Below the pieces are notes generated by a model. It made no database searches. It worked only from the letters and a program-made list of their open reading frames with translations, and was not told the origin of the DNA. A program made the position numbers and the translations under genes. 64,000 nt of DNA, taken from assembly GCF_002104795.1 (NCBI RefSeq), contig NZ_NCXO01000007.1, positions 1-64,000 on the forward strand. Direction: 5' to 3'. Each line of letters begins with the position of its first letter. Position 1 is the first letter of the stretch. Below, one piece after another: positions 18,439-27,900 of the stretch. Source of the DNA: Mycolicibacillus koreensis. Its GTDB lineage: Bacteria > Actinomycetota > Actinomycetes > Mycobacteriales > Mycobacteriaceae.

Positions 18439-19791
18439 GTGACGGAGATCAAACGCGGCCGTGCCGCACGCAATGCCCGGCTGGCGTCGCTGCCCGTCGG
18501 GTTCGCCGGCCGCGCCGCTCTCGGGCTCGGCAAACGGATGGCGGGCAAGTCGAAAGACGAGGTCACCGCCGAGATGATGGAGAAGGCGGCCGACCAGCTG
18601 TTCACCGTGCTCGGTGAGCTCAAGGGCGGGGCGATGAAGGTCGGCCAGGCCCTGTCGGTGATGGAGGCCGCGATCCCCGAGCAGTTCGGCGAGCCCTACC
18701 GGGAGGCGCTGACCAAACTGCAGAAGGACGCCCCACCGCTGGCCGCCGACAAGGTGCACCGGGTGCTCGACGGCCAGCTGGGCACCAAATGGCGGGAACG
18801 GTTCTCCTCCTTCGATGACACCCCCATCGCCTCGGCCAGCATCGGTCAGGTCCACAAGGCCGTGTGGAGCGACGGCCGCGCCGTCGCGGTCAAGATCCAG
18901 TACCCCGGCGCCGACGAGGCGCTGCGCGCCGACCTGAAGACCATTCGGCGGCTCACCGGCGTGTTCAAGCAGTTGGCCCCCGGGGTCGATGTCCAGGGTG
19001 TCGTCGACGAGCTGATCGAACGCACCGAGATGGAGCTGGACTACCGGCTCGAAGCCGACAACCAGCGGGTCTTCGCCAAGGCCTATGCCGGCCACCCGCA
19101 CTTCCTCATCCCGAACGTGGTGGCCAGCGCCCCCAAGGTCGTCATCCAGGAGTGGATCGAGGGCGTCGGCATGGCCGAGATCATCCGCAACGGCACCGTC
19201 GAACAACGGGATCTGATGGGTACCCGGCTGGCCGAGTTCACCTGGGACGCGGCGCGGCGGCTGGAGTTGATCCACGGCGACGCCCACCCGGGCAACTTCA
19301 TGCTGCTGCCCGACGACCGGATGGGCGTGATCGATTTCGGCGCGGTGGCGCCGATGCCCGGCGGGTTCCCCCCGGAACTGGGTGCGGCCGTGCGCTACGC
19401 CCGCGACGACGACTACGACAACGTCATCGCCGTGATGCGCCAGGGCGGCTTCATCCAGAAGGGCCAGGAGGTCTCGGTGCGCGAGATCGACGAGATGCTG
19501 CGCCAGTACGTCGAACCGGTCGAGGTGGAGGTGTTCCACTACACCCGCAAGTGGCTGATGCGGATGGCCGGTAAGCAGTTGGAACGCCCGGTCGAGCAGC
19601 TCAAGATGGCGCGTCAGCTCGACCTGCCGCCGAAGCTGGCGATGCCGATGCGGGTGCTGGGCTCGACGACGGCGATCATGTGTCAGCTCGACGCGCACGT
19701 CCCGATCAGGCGGCTCTCCGAGGAACTGGTGCCGGGCTTCACCGATCCCGACGTCGAAAAGGATGTCGAGAAGGTCGGCCCGACGGCCTGA
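18439..19791 (+). CDS. ABC1/UbiB family atypical kinase (Rv3197 type)
   Basis: About 450 residues with the ABC1-family signatures in order: KGGAMKVGQALS, ASASIGQVHKA, VAVKIQYPG (ATP-binding Lys), IHGDAHPGNFM (catalytic loop) and VIDFGAV (metal-binding Asp). UbiB/ADCK proteins are atypical kinases or ATPases linked to lipid and quinone metabolism. The mycobacterial homologue next to whiB7 has been linked to macrolide tolerance (from memory). I chose GTG 18439, with GATGAT six bases ahead (leaderless-like); ATG 18421 inside the upstream gene is an alternative. Convergent with whiB7, 6 bp apart. Confidence 0.85.
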   Translation: MTEIKRGRAARNARLASLPVGFAGRAALGLGKRMAGKSKDEVTAEMMEKAADQLFTVLGELKGGAMKVGQALSVMEAAIPEQFGEPYREALTKLQKDAPPLAADKVHRVLDGQLGTKWRERFSSFDDTPIASASIGQVHKAVWSDGRAVAVKIQYPGADEALRADLKTIRRLTGVFKQLAPGVDVQGVVDELIERTEMELDYRLEADNQRVFAKAYAGHPHFLIPNVVASAPKVVIQEWIEGVGMAEIIRNGTVEQRDLMGTRLAEFTWDAARRLELIHGDAHPGNFMLLPDDRMGVIDFGAVAPMPGGFPPELGAAVRYARDDDYDNVIAVMRQGGFIQKGQEVSVREIDEMLRQYVEPVEVEVFHYTRKWLMRMAGKQLERPVEQLKMARQLDLPPKLAMPMRVLGSTTAIMCQLDAHVPIRRLSEELVPGFTDPDVEKDVEKVGPTA

Positions 19792-19797
19792 CCGCGC

Positions 19798-20067
19798 TCA
19801 CGCGGCGGCCGGCTCCTTGCGGGGCCGGCCCCGGGGCCGCTTGCGCGCGACGATGCGCCCGCGGTGGAAGATCTCCCCGCCCCAGACACCCCACGGCTCA
19901 CCGCGGTCCAACGCCGCGGTCAGGCAGGCGCGCCGCAGCGGGCAACCGGTGCACAGTTGTTTGGCCCGGTCCAGGTCGGCGGGGTCGTCGGCGAACCACA
20001 GGTCGGGGTCGCCCGAGTGGCACGGCAGCGTCGGGCGCGGTGGCGACGCGACGGTGGGAGTCGACAT
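19798..20067 (-). CDS. whiB7: WhiB7, antibiotic-responsive iron-sulfur regulator
   Basis: 89 residues. Cys16, Cys39, Cys42 and Cys48 form the 4Fe-4S ligand set. The beta-turn GVWGGE is at residues 60-65 and a C-terminal AT-hook RGRPRK at 79-84, the combination specific to WhiB7. WhiB7 binds SigA region 4 and activates intrinsic resistance genes upon ribosome-targeting stress, including itself. It has a roughly 320-base 5' leader with an upstream ORF and a hairpin, described separately. Confidence 0.97.
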   Translation of the reverse strand: MSTPTVASPPRPTLPCHSGDPDLWFADDPADLDRAKQLCTGCPLRRACLTAALDRGEPWGVWGGEIFHRGRIVARKRPRGRPRKEPAAA

Positions 20068-20150
20068 GGGATGCTCACCTGCTTCCTGATCGGGTGACGG
20101 TGCTGGTCACGGGCGTTGGATCAGGGCCGACGGCGGGGAGCCGACAACAA

Positions 20151-20178
20151 TGGCCACGGATCCGGGGGTCCGTGGCCA
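20151..20178 (-). terminator. Attenuator hairpin in the whiB7 leader
   Basis: A 10-bp perfect stem, TGGCCACGGA and TCCGTGGCCA, with an 8-base loop. On the - strand it is followed by TTGTTGT. It lies between the upstream ORF stop and whiB7, where mycobacterial whiB7 leaders are known to carry a conditional terminator. Confidence 0.8.
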
Positions 20179-20193
20179 GGTGCCGAATGAGAA

Positions 20194-20298
20194 CTATCTC
20201 AGTGGGGTGTCCCGGCCCGGACGCGCCGCGGCGGCGCGGTGGGCGGCGGCGGCGTGACGGGCGGCCGCAGCTACGGTGCGAGCGATCGCGCTGTTCAT
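20194..20298 (-). CDS. whiB7 upstream ORF (leader peptide)
   Basis: A 34-codon ORF beginning MNSAIARTVAAAARH, rich in Ala, Arg and His and ending TPLR. A very strong SD (GAGGAGG) precedes the ATG. It lies between the predicted transcription start and the attenuator hairpin. Short upstream ORFs are known in whiB7 leaders, where slowed translation changes leader folding and lets transcription read into whiB7. The length and exact sequence here are as read; the mechanism is by analogy. Confidence 0.82.
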   Translation of the reverse strand: MNSAIARTVAAAARHAAAAHRAAAARPGRDTPLR

Positions 20299-20317
20299 GG
20301 CCGCCTCCTCTCGTCAT

Positions 20318-20365
20318 CGTGGGCCTGGTCGTGGGCGTGGTCGTGGGCCTGGTCGTGGGTCTGAC
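20318..20365. repeat. 12-bp tandem repeat in the whiB7 leader
   Basis: Four consecutive 12-base units, cgtgggcctggt, cgtgggcgtggt, cgtgggcctggt and cgtgggtctgac, between the predicted whiB7 transcription start and the upstream ORF. The first three differ by one base; the fourth is degenerate. Confidence 0.85.
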
Positions 20366-20391
20366 ACGGCACGCCTCGGCGGGACCGAACG

Positions 20392-20430
20392 AGGATATCC
20401 GGATCGCTCGGTCACCGGCAAATGATTTTT
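20392..20430 (-). promoter_or_regulatory. whiB7 promoter with AT-rich WhiB7 motif
   Basis: On the - strand: AAAAAT (20425-20430), then -35-like TTGCCG (20416-20421), an 18-base spacer and -10 TATCCT (20392-20397). An A/T run just upstream of the -35 is the known WhiB7-dependent promoter signature, which fits autoregulation. Predicted start near 20385. Confidence 0.8.
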
Positions 20431-20453
20431 GACCTGCGGCGTCGGCGGTATGG

Positions 20454-22562
20454 CTAGCCGCGGTCGCGCACCATCGCCAGCACCGCGGCGCCGTACTGTT
20501 CGAGTTTGCGGGCCCCGATGCCGGGGATGGCGACCAGAGCGGCATCGTCGGTGGGCAACAACTCCGCGATCGCGATCAAGGTGTTGTCGGTGAACACCAC
20601 GTAGGCGGGCACCTTCTGCTCTTTGGCGGTGTGCAGCCGCCACTCCTTGAGCTGACCCAGCAACTGCTCGTCGATGTCGGCGGCACAGGTCTCGCAGCGG
20701 CGCAGCATCACCGCCGTCGCCGTGGACAGCCGGGCGTTGCAGACCCGGCAGTGCGCCGGGGCGCCCCGGCTGCGGCGGGACCGCCGTGGGGTGTCCACGG
20801 CGGCCTGCGGGGCGATGCCGGTGAGGAACCGGGAGGGTTTCCGGCTGGCCCGCCCGCCGGGGGTGCGGGCCAGCGACCAGCTCAGTGCGAGGTGGATCCG
20901 CGCCCGGGTGACCCCGACGTAGAGCAGCCGACGTTCCTCCTCGACCGCCTCGCTGTCCGGCCCGTGGGCCAGCGCGTGACTGATCGGCAGGGTCCCGTCG
21001 GCCAGGCCCACCACGAACACCGCGTCCCACTCCAGGCCCTTGGCGGCGTGCAACGACGCCAGCGTCACCCCCTGCACCACCGGGGGGTGACGGGAGTCGG
21101 CCCGGTTGCGCAGCTCGCGCAGCAGACCGGGAAGGTCGAGTTCCGGGCGCGCGGCCACCTCGTCGTCAACGAGGTCGACCAGTGCCGACAGCGCCTCCCA
21201 GCGCTCCCGTGCCCGCACCCCGGTCGGGGCGGTCGCGGTCAGGCCCAGCGGTTCGAGCACGGTGCGCACCAGCGCGGGCAGCCCGGCAGACACCTCGTCG
21301 GCGATGTCGCGCTCGGCGGCGCGCTGCAGCGCCAGCACCGCCTGGCGGATCTCCTGGCGGGTGAAAAACCCTTCCCCGCCGCGCACCTGGTAGGTGATGG
21401 CGGCCTCGGTCAGCGCCTCCTCGTAGACCTCCGATTGGGCGTTGATCCGGTAGAGCACCGCGATCTCGGCGGGCTCCACGCCGGCCTCGATGAGTTTGCC
21501 GATCGCCGCGGCGGTGGCGGCGGCCTCGGCGACCTCGTCGGGATATTGGTGAAACGACGGCTCCGGTCCCGGCTCGCGCTGGCCGACCAGCTGCAGCCGG
21601 CTGCCGGCCACCCGGCCGCGAGCGGCGGCGATCACCCGATTGGCCAGCGACACCACCTGCGGGGTGGACCGGTAGTCACGTTCCAGCCGCACCAGTGCGG
21701 CCTCGGGGAACCGCCGGGTGAAGTCCAACAGGTAGCGCGGGGAGGCGCCGGTGAACGAGTAGATCGTCTGGTTGGCGTCGCCGACGACGGTGACGTCGTC
21801 GCGCTCCCCCAGCCAGGCCGTCAGCACCCGCTGCTGCAGCGGGGTGACGTCCTGGTATTCGTCGACGACGAAGCAGCGGTAACGACCGCGGAACTCCTCG
21901 GCCACCCCGGGATCGTTCTCGATGGCCGCAGCGGTGTGCAGCAGCAGGTCGTCGAAGTCGAGCAGGGCGACCTCGCCGCGGACCTTCGCCGTCTCGTAGC
22001 CGCTGTAAACCGCGGCGATCTTCTCCGCGTCCAGCGGGATGTCACGGCCGGCCGCGGCGACCGCCGCGCCGTACTGTTCGGGGCTGATCAGCGAGGCCTT
22101 CGCCCACTCGATCTCACCGGCCAGATCGCGCACGTCGTCGGTGGAGGGGTTGATCCCGGCCCGGTTGGCGGCCTGGGCGACCACGGAGAACTTGCGGTCC
22201 AGCAGCTGCCAGGGGGTGTCGCCGACCACCCGCGGCCAGAAGTAGCGCAGCTGGCGGCGGGCGGCGGCGTGAAACGTCAACGCCTGCACTCCGCCGACCC
22301 GGGTGTCGGTGGCCGCGGCGCCGTCCAGGGCCCGCAGCCGGGCACGCATCTCCCCGGCGGCGCGGGAGGTGAACGTCACCGCCAGCACCTGCCCGGCCGC
22401 TACGTGCCCGCCGGAGACGAGGTGGGCGATGCGGTGGGTGATGGTGCGGGTTTTCCCCGTGCCCGCGCCGGCGAGCACGCACACCGGGCCGCGCGGGGCC
22501 AGCACGGCGGCGCGCTGTTCCTCGTCGAGACCGGCGATCAGCGGGTCGGCGTTTCCCGGCAT
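20454..22562 (-). CDS. uvrD2: ATP-dependent DNA helicase UvrD2
   Basis: About 702 residues, an SF1A helicase. Walker A AGAGTGKT is at residues 31-38 and VVDEYQDV is motif II; SFTGAS and VTRA-type C-terminal motifs are present. The C-terminal part has the tetracysteine motif CRVC...CETC and a C-terminal HRDC domain ([24 protein letters not shown]), the mycobacterial UvrD2 architecture. UvrD2 is essential in mycobacteria. ATG 22562 gives the expected length; the frame is open further upstream but runs into the divergent mrx1 region. CAGGAT lies six bases before the ATG. Confidence 0.95.
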   Translation of the reverse strand: MPGNADPLIAGLDEEQRAAVLAPRGPVCVLAGAGTGKTRTITHRIAHLVSGGHVAAGQVLAVTFTSRAAGEMRARLRALDGAAATDTRVGGVQALTFHAAARRQLRYFWPRVVGDTPWQLLDRKFSVVAQAANRAGINPSTDDVRDLAGEIEWAKASLISPEQYGAAVAAAGRDIPLDAEKIAAVYSGYETAKVRGEVALLDFDDLLLHTAAAIENDPGVAEEFRGRYRCFVVDEYQDVTPLQQRVLTAWLGERDDVTVVGDANQTIYSFTGASPRYLLDFTRRFPEAALVRLERDYRSTPQVVSLANRVIAAARGRVAGSRLQLVGQREPGPEPSFHQYPDEVAEAAATAAAIGKLIEAGVEPAEIAVLYRINAQSEVYEEALTEAAITYQVRGGEGFFTRQEIRQAVLALQRAAERDIADEVSAGLPALVRTVLEPLGLTATAPTGVRARERWEALSALVDLVDDEVAARPELDLPGLLRELRNRADSRHPPVVQGVTLASLHAAKGLEWDAVFVVGLADGTLPISHALAHGPDSEAVEEERRLLYVGVTRARIHLALSWSLARTPGGRASRKPSRFLTGIAPQAAVDTPRRSRRSRGAPAHCRVCNARLSTATAVMLRRCETCAADIDEQLLGQLKEWRLHTAKEQKVPAYVVFTDNTLIAIAELLPTDDAALVAIPGIGARKLEQYGAAVLAMVRDRG

Positions 22563-22568
22563 GTCCCC

Positions 22569-22574
22569 ATCCTG
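22569..22574 (-). promoter_or_regulatory. -10-like element, leaderless uvrD2
   Basis: CAGGAT (- strand) is spaced six bases from ATG 22562. It departs from TANNNT at the first base, so support is moderate. Confidence 0.4.
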
Positions 22575-22659
22575 ACATCGACACCGGACAGCGCCGTGGC
22601 AGGGCGGCGCGCCGGGCGGTGAGAACGCGGCCGCCGTCAGCGGATAGGTTGGAGCCACT

Positions 22660-22926
22660 ATGAGCTCCGCACCCGCCGAGACCGGCGCGTTCACCTTGTA
22701 CTCCACTCCGTGGTGCCCGTACTGCCTGCGGCTGAAAACCATGTTGAAGGCCGCCGGCATCGCCTACACCGAGATCAACATCGAGAAGGATTCCGCCGCC
22801 GCGGAGTTCGTCGGCTCGGTCAACGACGGCAACCACACGGTGCCCACCCTGCGGTTCGCCGACGACTCGACGCTGACCAACCCCAGCGTCAAGGAGGTCA
22901 AGGCCAAGCTGGCCGAGCTCGGCTGA
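22660..22926 (+). CDS. mrx1: Mycoredoxin Mrx1
   Basis: 88 residues with a glutaredoxin-like fold and active site CPYC (Cys19, Cys22) in [14 protein letters not shown]. The conserved TVPTLRF stretch contains the cis-proline. Mycoredoxin-1 reduces mycothiol mixed disulfides on proteins with mycothiol. It is divergent from uvrD2, about 97 bp apart; TAGGTT at 22645-22650 could be its -10. Convergent with nudC. Confidence 0.93.
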   Translation: MSSAPAETGAFTLYSTPWCPYCLRLKTMLKAAGIAYTEINIEKDSAAAEFVGSVNDGNHTVPTLRFADDSTLTNPSVKEVKAKLAELG

Positions 22927-22942
22927 CCTTTCTGGCGGGGGT

Positions 22943-23869
22943 TCAGCCCGCCGCCACCCACGATTCGATGATCTCGCGGGCGATCGAGATCGACGCGGGC
23001 AACAGCAGCGGCGACTCGGAGTTACTCGACCAATCCCCGGCATCGAGCGCGGCGGCGATGTGCTCGCGGGTGAACCAGGCCGCCTCGACGATCTCCCCGT
23101 CGGCGAAGACGAACTCCTGGCCGGGGTCGGCGACGGCGTGGAACCCCACCATCAGCGACCGCGGGAACGGCCACGGCTGGCTGCCCAGGTAGCGCACGTC
23201 GTGCACCCTCAGCCCGATCTCCTCACGAATCTCGCGCACCACGCAGCTCTCCAACGATTCACCGGCCTCGACGAACCCGGCCAGCAGCGAGAACAGCCGC
23301 GGCGGCCAGCCGGCTTGACGTGCCAGCACCGCCCGGCCGGCGTCGTCGTGCACGAGGCAGATCACCGCCGGGTCGATGCGGGGGAACTCCTCGTCGCCGG
23401 TGAGCGGGTTGACCCGCGCCCAGCCGGCCCGGGTGGCGCGGGTGGGGGTGCCGTCGACCGCGGAGAACTGGGCCCGCTCATGCCAGTTGAGCAGCGCGAC
23501 GGCCGACGCCACCAGCTGCGCGCTGACATCGTCGAGATGGTGGCCGCCGCGGCGCAGGTCGAGCACGGTGGCGGGCTCGCCGGCCTCGTCGGGGGCGGCC
23601 AGCCGGTCGCGGATCGCCCAGACGTGGCGGCCACCGTCGATGCGGCCCAGGAACACCGCGTTGCGCGGCGGGGCGTCGGCGAGGTCGGCGGCCCGCTGCA
23701 CCACCACGCGCCCGCCGTCGGTGACCAGCACCTGGTTGCGTCCGTCGATGCGCAGCAGCGCCGCCTGGGCCCAGCCGGCGACGGCGGCGTCGACGTCGGT
23801 GCGCAGCTGGTCGGAGCGATCCGCCCCGACCCGCGACAGCAGGGGCGTGTGTTGCAGCCGAAACTCCAC
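22943..23869 (-). CDS. nudC: NADH pyrophosphatase NudC
   Basis: 308 residues. The Nudix box spans residues 198-220 (GFVEAGESLES...REIREEIGL), and SQPWPF at 230-235 is the NudC-specific NAD(H) signature. The enzyme hydrolyses NAD(H) to NMN(H) and AMP and can remove NAD caps from RNA in other bacteria. The zinc-ribbon cysteines of E. coli NudC are missing: the corresponding stretch FSAVDGTPTRATRAGWARVNP has none. Start is GTG 23869, 9 bp after the K+ channel stop on the same strand. Confidence 0.93.
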   Translation of the reverse strand: MEFRLQHTPLLSRVGADRSDQLRTDVDAAVAGWAQAALLRIDGRNQVLVTDGGRVVVQRAADLADAPPRNAVFLGRIDGGRHVWAIRDRLAAPDEAGEPATVLDLRRGGHHLDDVSAQLVASAVALLNWHERAQFSAVDGTPTRATRAGWARVNPLTGDEEFPRIDPAVICLVHDDAGRAVLARQAGWPPRLFSLLAGFVEAGESLESCVVREIREEIGLRVHDVRYLGSQPWPFPRSLMVGFHAVADPGQEFVFADGEIVEAAWFTREHIAAALDAGDWSSNSESPLLLPASISIAREIIESWVAAG

Positions 23870-23878
23870 GCGCGGGCC

Positions 23879-24946
23879 CTAACTGGCCGCGGTACGCACG
23901 TAGAGCAACCGGTCGCCGGCCTCGACGGTGTCGACCTCGGGGGCGTCGATGCGCAGCAACTGTCCGTCGCGCACCACCCCGAGCACGATGTCACGCAGAT
24001 GCCGCGCGGACCCACCCACCTCGGTCTGGGCCACCTCCCGTTCGGCGATGGTCAGCCCGGTGTCCGGCGACAGCAGGTTCTCGATCATCTCCACCACCCG
24101 CGGGGTGGAGGTGGCGATGCCGAGCAGTCGCCCGGCGGTCTCGGAGGACACCACCACCGAGTCCGCACCGGACTGCTGCAGCAGGTGCTGGTTCTCGGCC
24201 TCCCGGATCGAGGCCACGATCTTGGCGTTGGGGGCGATCTCGCGGGCGGTGAGGGTGACCAGTGCGGCCGTGTCGTCACGGTTGGTGGCCACGATGATCG
24301 CCGCGGCGTGCTGGGCGCCGGCCAGCCGCAGCACGTCGGCCTTGGTGGCGTCGCCGAGTTGGGTGACCAGCCCGGCGTTCTCGGCGTGTGTGAGCGCGGA
24401 CTCATCGGTGTCGACGACGACGATGTTGCCGGTCGGGACGTCGTCGCCGACCATGGCCACCACCGCGGTTTTACCCTTGGTCCCGTAGCCGACGACGATG
24501 GTGTGATTGCGCACTCGTTTCCTCCAACGCTGGATCTTCAACGCCTGCCGGGACCGTTCGGCGAGCACCTCGACGGTGGTGCCGACCAACACCACCAGGA
24601 ACGCCACCCGCAGCGGGGTGATGATCAAGATGTTGGTCAGCCGGGCGTACTCGGTCACCGGGGTGACATCGCCGTACCCGGTGGTGGTCAGCGACACGGT
24701 CGCGAAATAGATGCAGTCCAAAAGGGTCATCGGCTCGCCGCGCACGTCGGTGTAGCCGTCGCGGGTCAAGTAGACGACGATGACCGCCGCCAGCATCGCC
24801 CCCATCGCGATGGTGATGCGGCGCATGATCGCGCGGGTCGGCGAGTCGCTCTCCGGGATCCGCAGCACCCCGACCAGCGCGTAGTCGGGCTGGGCGGTCA
24901 ACGTCTCGTCGAGACCGCCCAGCCGGCGCAACTTCCCTCTGGCCAT
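23879..24946 (-). CDS. Two-TM potassium channel with RCK domain (Rv3200c type)
   Basis: 355 residues. Two transmembrane helices (about 43-61 and 102-122) flank a pore loop with the K+ selectivity filter TTGYGD at residues 88-93. A cytoplasmic TrkA-N/RCK domain starts at VVGYGTKGK (about 151) and a TrkA-C-like domain ends the protein. It is an inner-membrane K+ channel gated by a nucleotide or ligand. Start ATG 24946; TACATT lies five bases upstream. Confidence 0.93.
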   Translation of the reverse strand: MARGKLRRLGGLDETLTAQPDYALVGVLRIPESDSPTRAIMRRITIAMGAMLAAVIVVYLTRDGYTDVRGEPMTLLDCIYFATVSLTTTGYGDVTPVTEYARLTNILIITPLRVAFLVVLVGTTVEVLAERSRQALKIQRWRKRVRNHTIVVGYGTKGKTAVVAMVGDDVPTGNIVVVDTDESALTHAENAGLVTQLGDATKADVLRLAGAQHAAAIIVATNRDDTAALVTLTAREIAPNAKIVASIREAENQHLLQQSGADSVVVSSETAGRLLGIATSTPRVVEMIENLLSPDTGLTIAEREVAQTEVGGSARHLRDIVLGVVRDGQLLRIDAPEVDTVEAGDRLLYVRTAAS

Positions 24947-24986
24947 CGCACAATGTAACCACGTCGACCGGCGCCGGCCCGCCGGA

Positions 24987-27900
24987 TCACCGGCCGGCGA
25001 CCAACGCGGTCAACTCGGCCCGGTCGGGCACCGGCTCGGGGTACACGGTGACCCCGGAGCGCACATAGTGAAACGCGGTGCGCACCATTGCTTCCGGGGT
25101 GCCGCTGAGTGCCGCCCAGGCCAGCCGGTAGACACCGAGTTGCACGGCCGCGGCCTGCGCGCCCTCCCCGTCGGGTTGACCGCCGGTCTTCCAGTCCACC
25201 ACGGTCGCACCGCCGTCGGATTCGGTGAACACCGCGTCGATGCGGCCCCGCACGATCGTCTCCCCCAAGACCAGCTCGAAGGGCACCTCCACCGCGATCG
25301 GTGTGCGCTGCGCCCACGGCGAGTCGAGGAACGCCTGCTGCAGCTGTTCTAGACATTCGTCGTCCTGCGCACCGTGGTCGCTGTCGGCCGCGCCGGGCAG
25401 GTCGGCCAGGTCGAAAAGACGATCGGCGCCGTAAAACCGTTGGATCCATTCGTGAAACGCGGTGCCGCGCAGCGCATGCGGGTCGGGGCGCACCGGAAGG
25501 CGCCGGCCACGTCGACGCGCCGCCGACGGGTCGGCGGCCAACTCCACCAACGAGCTCACCGACACCGCAACGCTCGCGTCCGGCGCAGCGGCGGGTTCGG
25601 CCTGCCTCTCGGCGAGCAGCGCGTCGACGTCGGCGGCCCATCCCTGCGGATCGTCGTCGTCATCGGATGTGTCGAGGCCGGCGGCGAGGGCCGCGGCCAC
25701 CAGTTGCGCCCCCCGGTCCACATCGGCGCGGCGCTCCCCGGCCGGGTCGACCGGCCAGACGGCCTCGACCACGGCCTCACGCAGCGGGTTGGTCTCCCCC
25801 GCCGCCGGCGCCGGCGCCCAGCAGTCGACGGTGCCCACCGGGCTGCGGCCGTCACCGCCGCCGATGGTGGCGTGCAGTTCCTCGAGGAACCCCGAGGGCC
25901 CGCGCGGTTTGAGTCCGGTCGCGCCCCAGTGATGTCCGGAGACCAGCAGCGTGTCCTCCGACCGGGTGACCGCGACGTAGAGCAGTCGGCGTTCCTCGTC
26001 GATGCGCCGCTGGGCGAGCTGGGCGCGATGGGTGTTGATGCTGTCACCGAGCTGTTTGCGGTCGGTGATGCCGTCGGTGTCGAGCAACGGCACCCCGTGG
26101 GCGCTGAGCGAGGCCCGGTCCCCGCGCAGCGGCGGCGGCAGCTCCCCGGGATCGGTGAGCCAGGTGCTGCGTGAGGCGGTGGAGGGAAACACCCCGGCCA
26201 CCAGGTGCGGCACCGCCACCACCTGCCACTCCAGCCCCTTGGCGGCGTGCACGGTGAGTACCTGGACCCGGTCGGGGGCCGGGGGTGGGGTCGCCGGCGG
26301 CAGTCCCTTCTCCACCACCGCCGCGGCGTCGAGGTAGGCCAGCAGGCCGGTCACGGTGGGCGCGGCGCCGCTGTCGGTGCCCCCGCCGGCCCGGGCGGCA
26401 TAGCCGGCATAGGCGGCGACCACGTCGGCGAACGCGTCGAGTTGTTCGGTCCCGGACCCCGGCGCGGACACCGGGTGGGCGGCGCGGGCCTCGACGTCGG
26501 CCCCGGTGACCCGGCGCACCTCGGCGAGCAGATCCGGCAGCGGATGGTCGAGATGCCCGCGCAGCACGGCCAGTTCCTCACCGAGGGCGACCACGCGGCG
26601 ATAGCCCGCCGGGGAGTAATCCGCGGGTGGTCCGGGGTCGGTGATGGCGTCGGCCAGGCAGGCGGTGTCGGTGTCGGGGCCCGCCTGGGCGGCCACCTCG
26701 ACGGCGCGGGCCGGCGCCGGGGGCGGATCGGCCAGCGCCTGGGCGCGGCGCCACAACGCGGCCACATCGCGGGCGCCCAGCCGCCATCGCGGCCCGGTCA
26801 GCACCCGCAGGGCGGCCGCGCCCGCGGTCGGGTCGGCCACCAGCCGCAGCGTGGCCACCACGTCGGCGACCTCGGGCAGCGCCAGCAGACCGGCCAGCCC
26901 GACCACCTCGGCGGGCACGCCGCGCGCCCGCAACGCCTCGGCCATCGGGGCGGCATCGGCGTTGCGGCGCACCAGCACCGCCGCGCTCGGCGGCGCCGTA
27001 CCGGCGGCCGCGGCCTGCGCGTAGCGACGCTGCAGGTGCTCGGCGACCCACTGCCGTTCAGCGACCACATCGGGCAGCAGAGCTGCGATCACCGTGCCCG
27101 GCGCCGCGTCGGGGGCCGGGCGCAGTTCGTGGACGGTCACCGAGCGGTCGCGGGCCGGCGCGGAGACCGCGTTGGCCACCGCCAGCGTCGACGGCGGGTT
27201 GCGCCAGCTGGTGGCCAGCTCCAGCGTCGGCGCGGGGGTGCCGTCCGCCCGGGGGAAATCGGTGGTGAACAGCGGCAGGTTGGTGGCCGAGGCGCCGCGC
27301 CAGCCGTAGATCGACTGGATCGGGTCACCGACCGCGGTCAGCGCCAGCGTGTCGTCGGCGCCGCCGCCGAACAGCGCCGACAGCGCGACCCGCTGGGCGT
27401 GACCGGTGTCCTGGTATTCGTCGAGCAGGACCACCCGGAAGGTGCGGCGCAGCTCCGCACCGATCTCGGGCAGGTCGGTGGCCAGCCGCGCCGCGGCCGC
27501 CATCTGCGTCCCGAAATCCATCACCGCCTCCGACCGCATTCGCGCGTTCACCGCGTCGATCAGCGGCACCAGGGCGCTGCGCTCGGTCTGGGCCGCCAGC
27601 AGCCGCATCAGCTCCTGGTTGGGTTCGGCCCGCTGGCGCGGCCCCGGGGGCAGGGTCAGCACCAGCTGTTCGAGATCGCGGTGGGTGTCGCGCAAGCCGG
27701 CGGTGTCGACCAGGTGCTCGGCGAGCTGATCGGCCAGGTGCAGCACCATCGTGGTGACCGCCTCGGGGGTTTTGCTCACCGCCAGCGCCCCCGGATAGCC
27801 GCACACCACGTCGTAGGCCAGCTGCCAGCGTTCGGTCGCGGCGAGCAGCCGGGTGTGCGGTTCGATTCCGGCGCGCATGCCGTGTTCGCGCAGCAGCCGG

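Noticed and set aside
20318..20365. Tandem units considered as a CRISPR array
   Set aside because: Units are directly adjacent, 12 bp long and without spacers; no cas gene is nearby.
20631..22622. A 663-codon + strand open frame
   Set aside because: Antisense to uvrD2, whose helicase motifs are clear; no domain in this frame.
23060..24958. A 632-codon + strand open frame
   Set aside because: Antisense to nudC and the K+ channel gene; low-complexity His/Gly/Arg composition and no motif.
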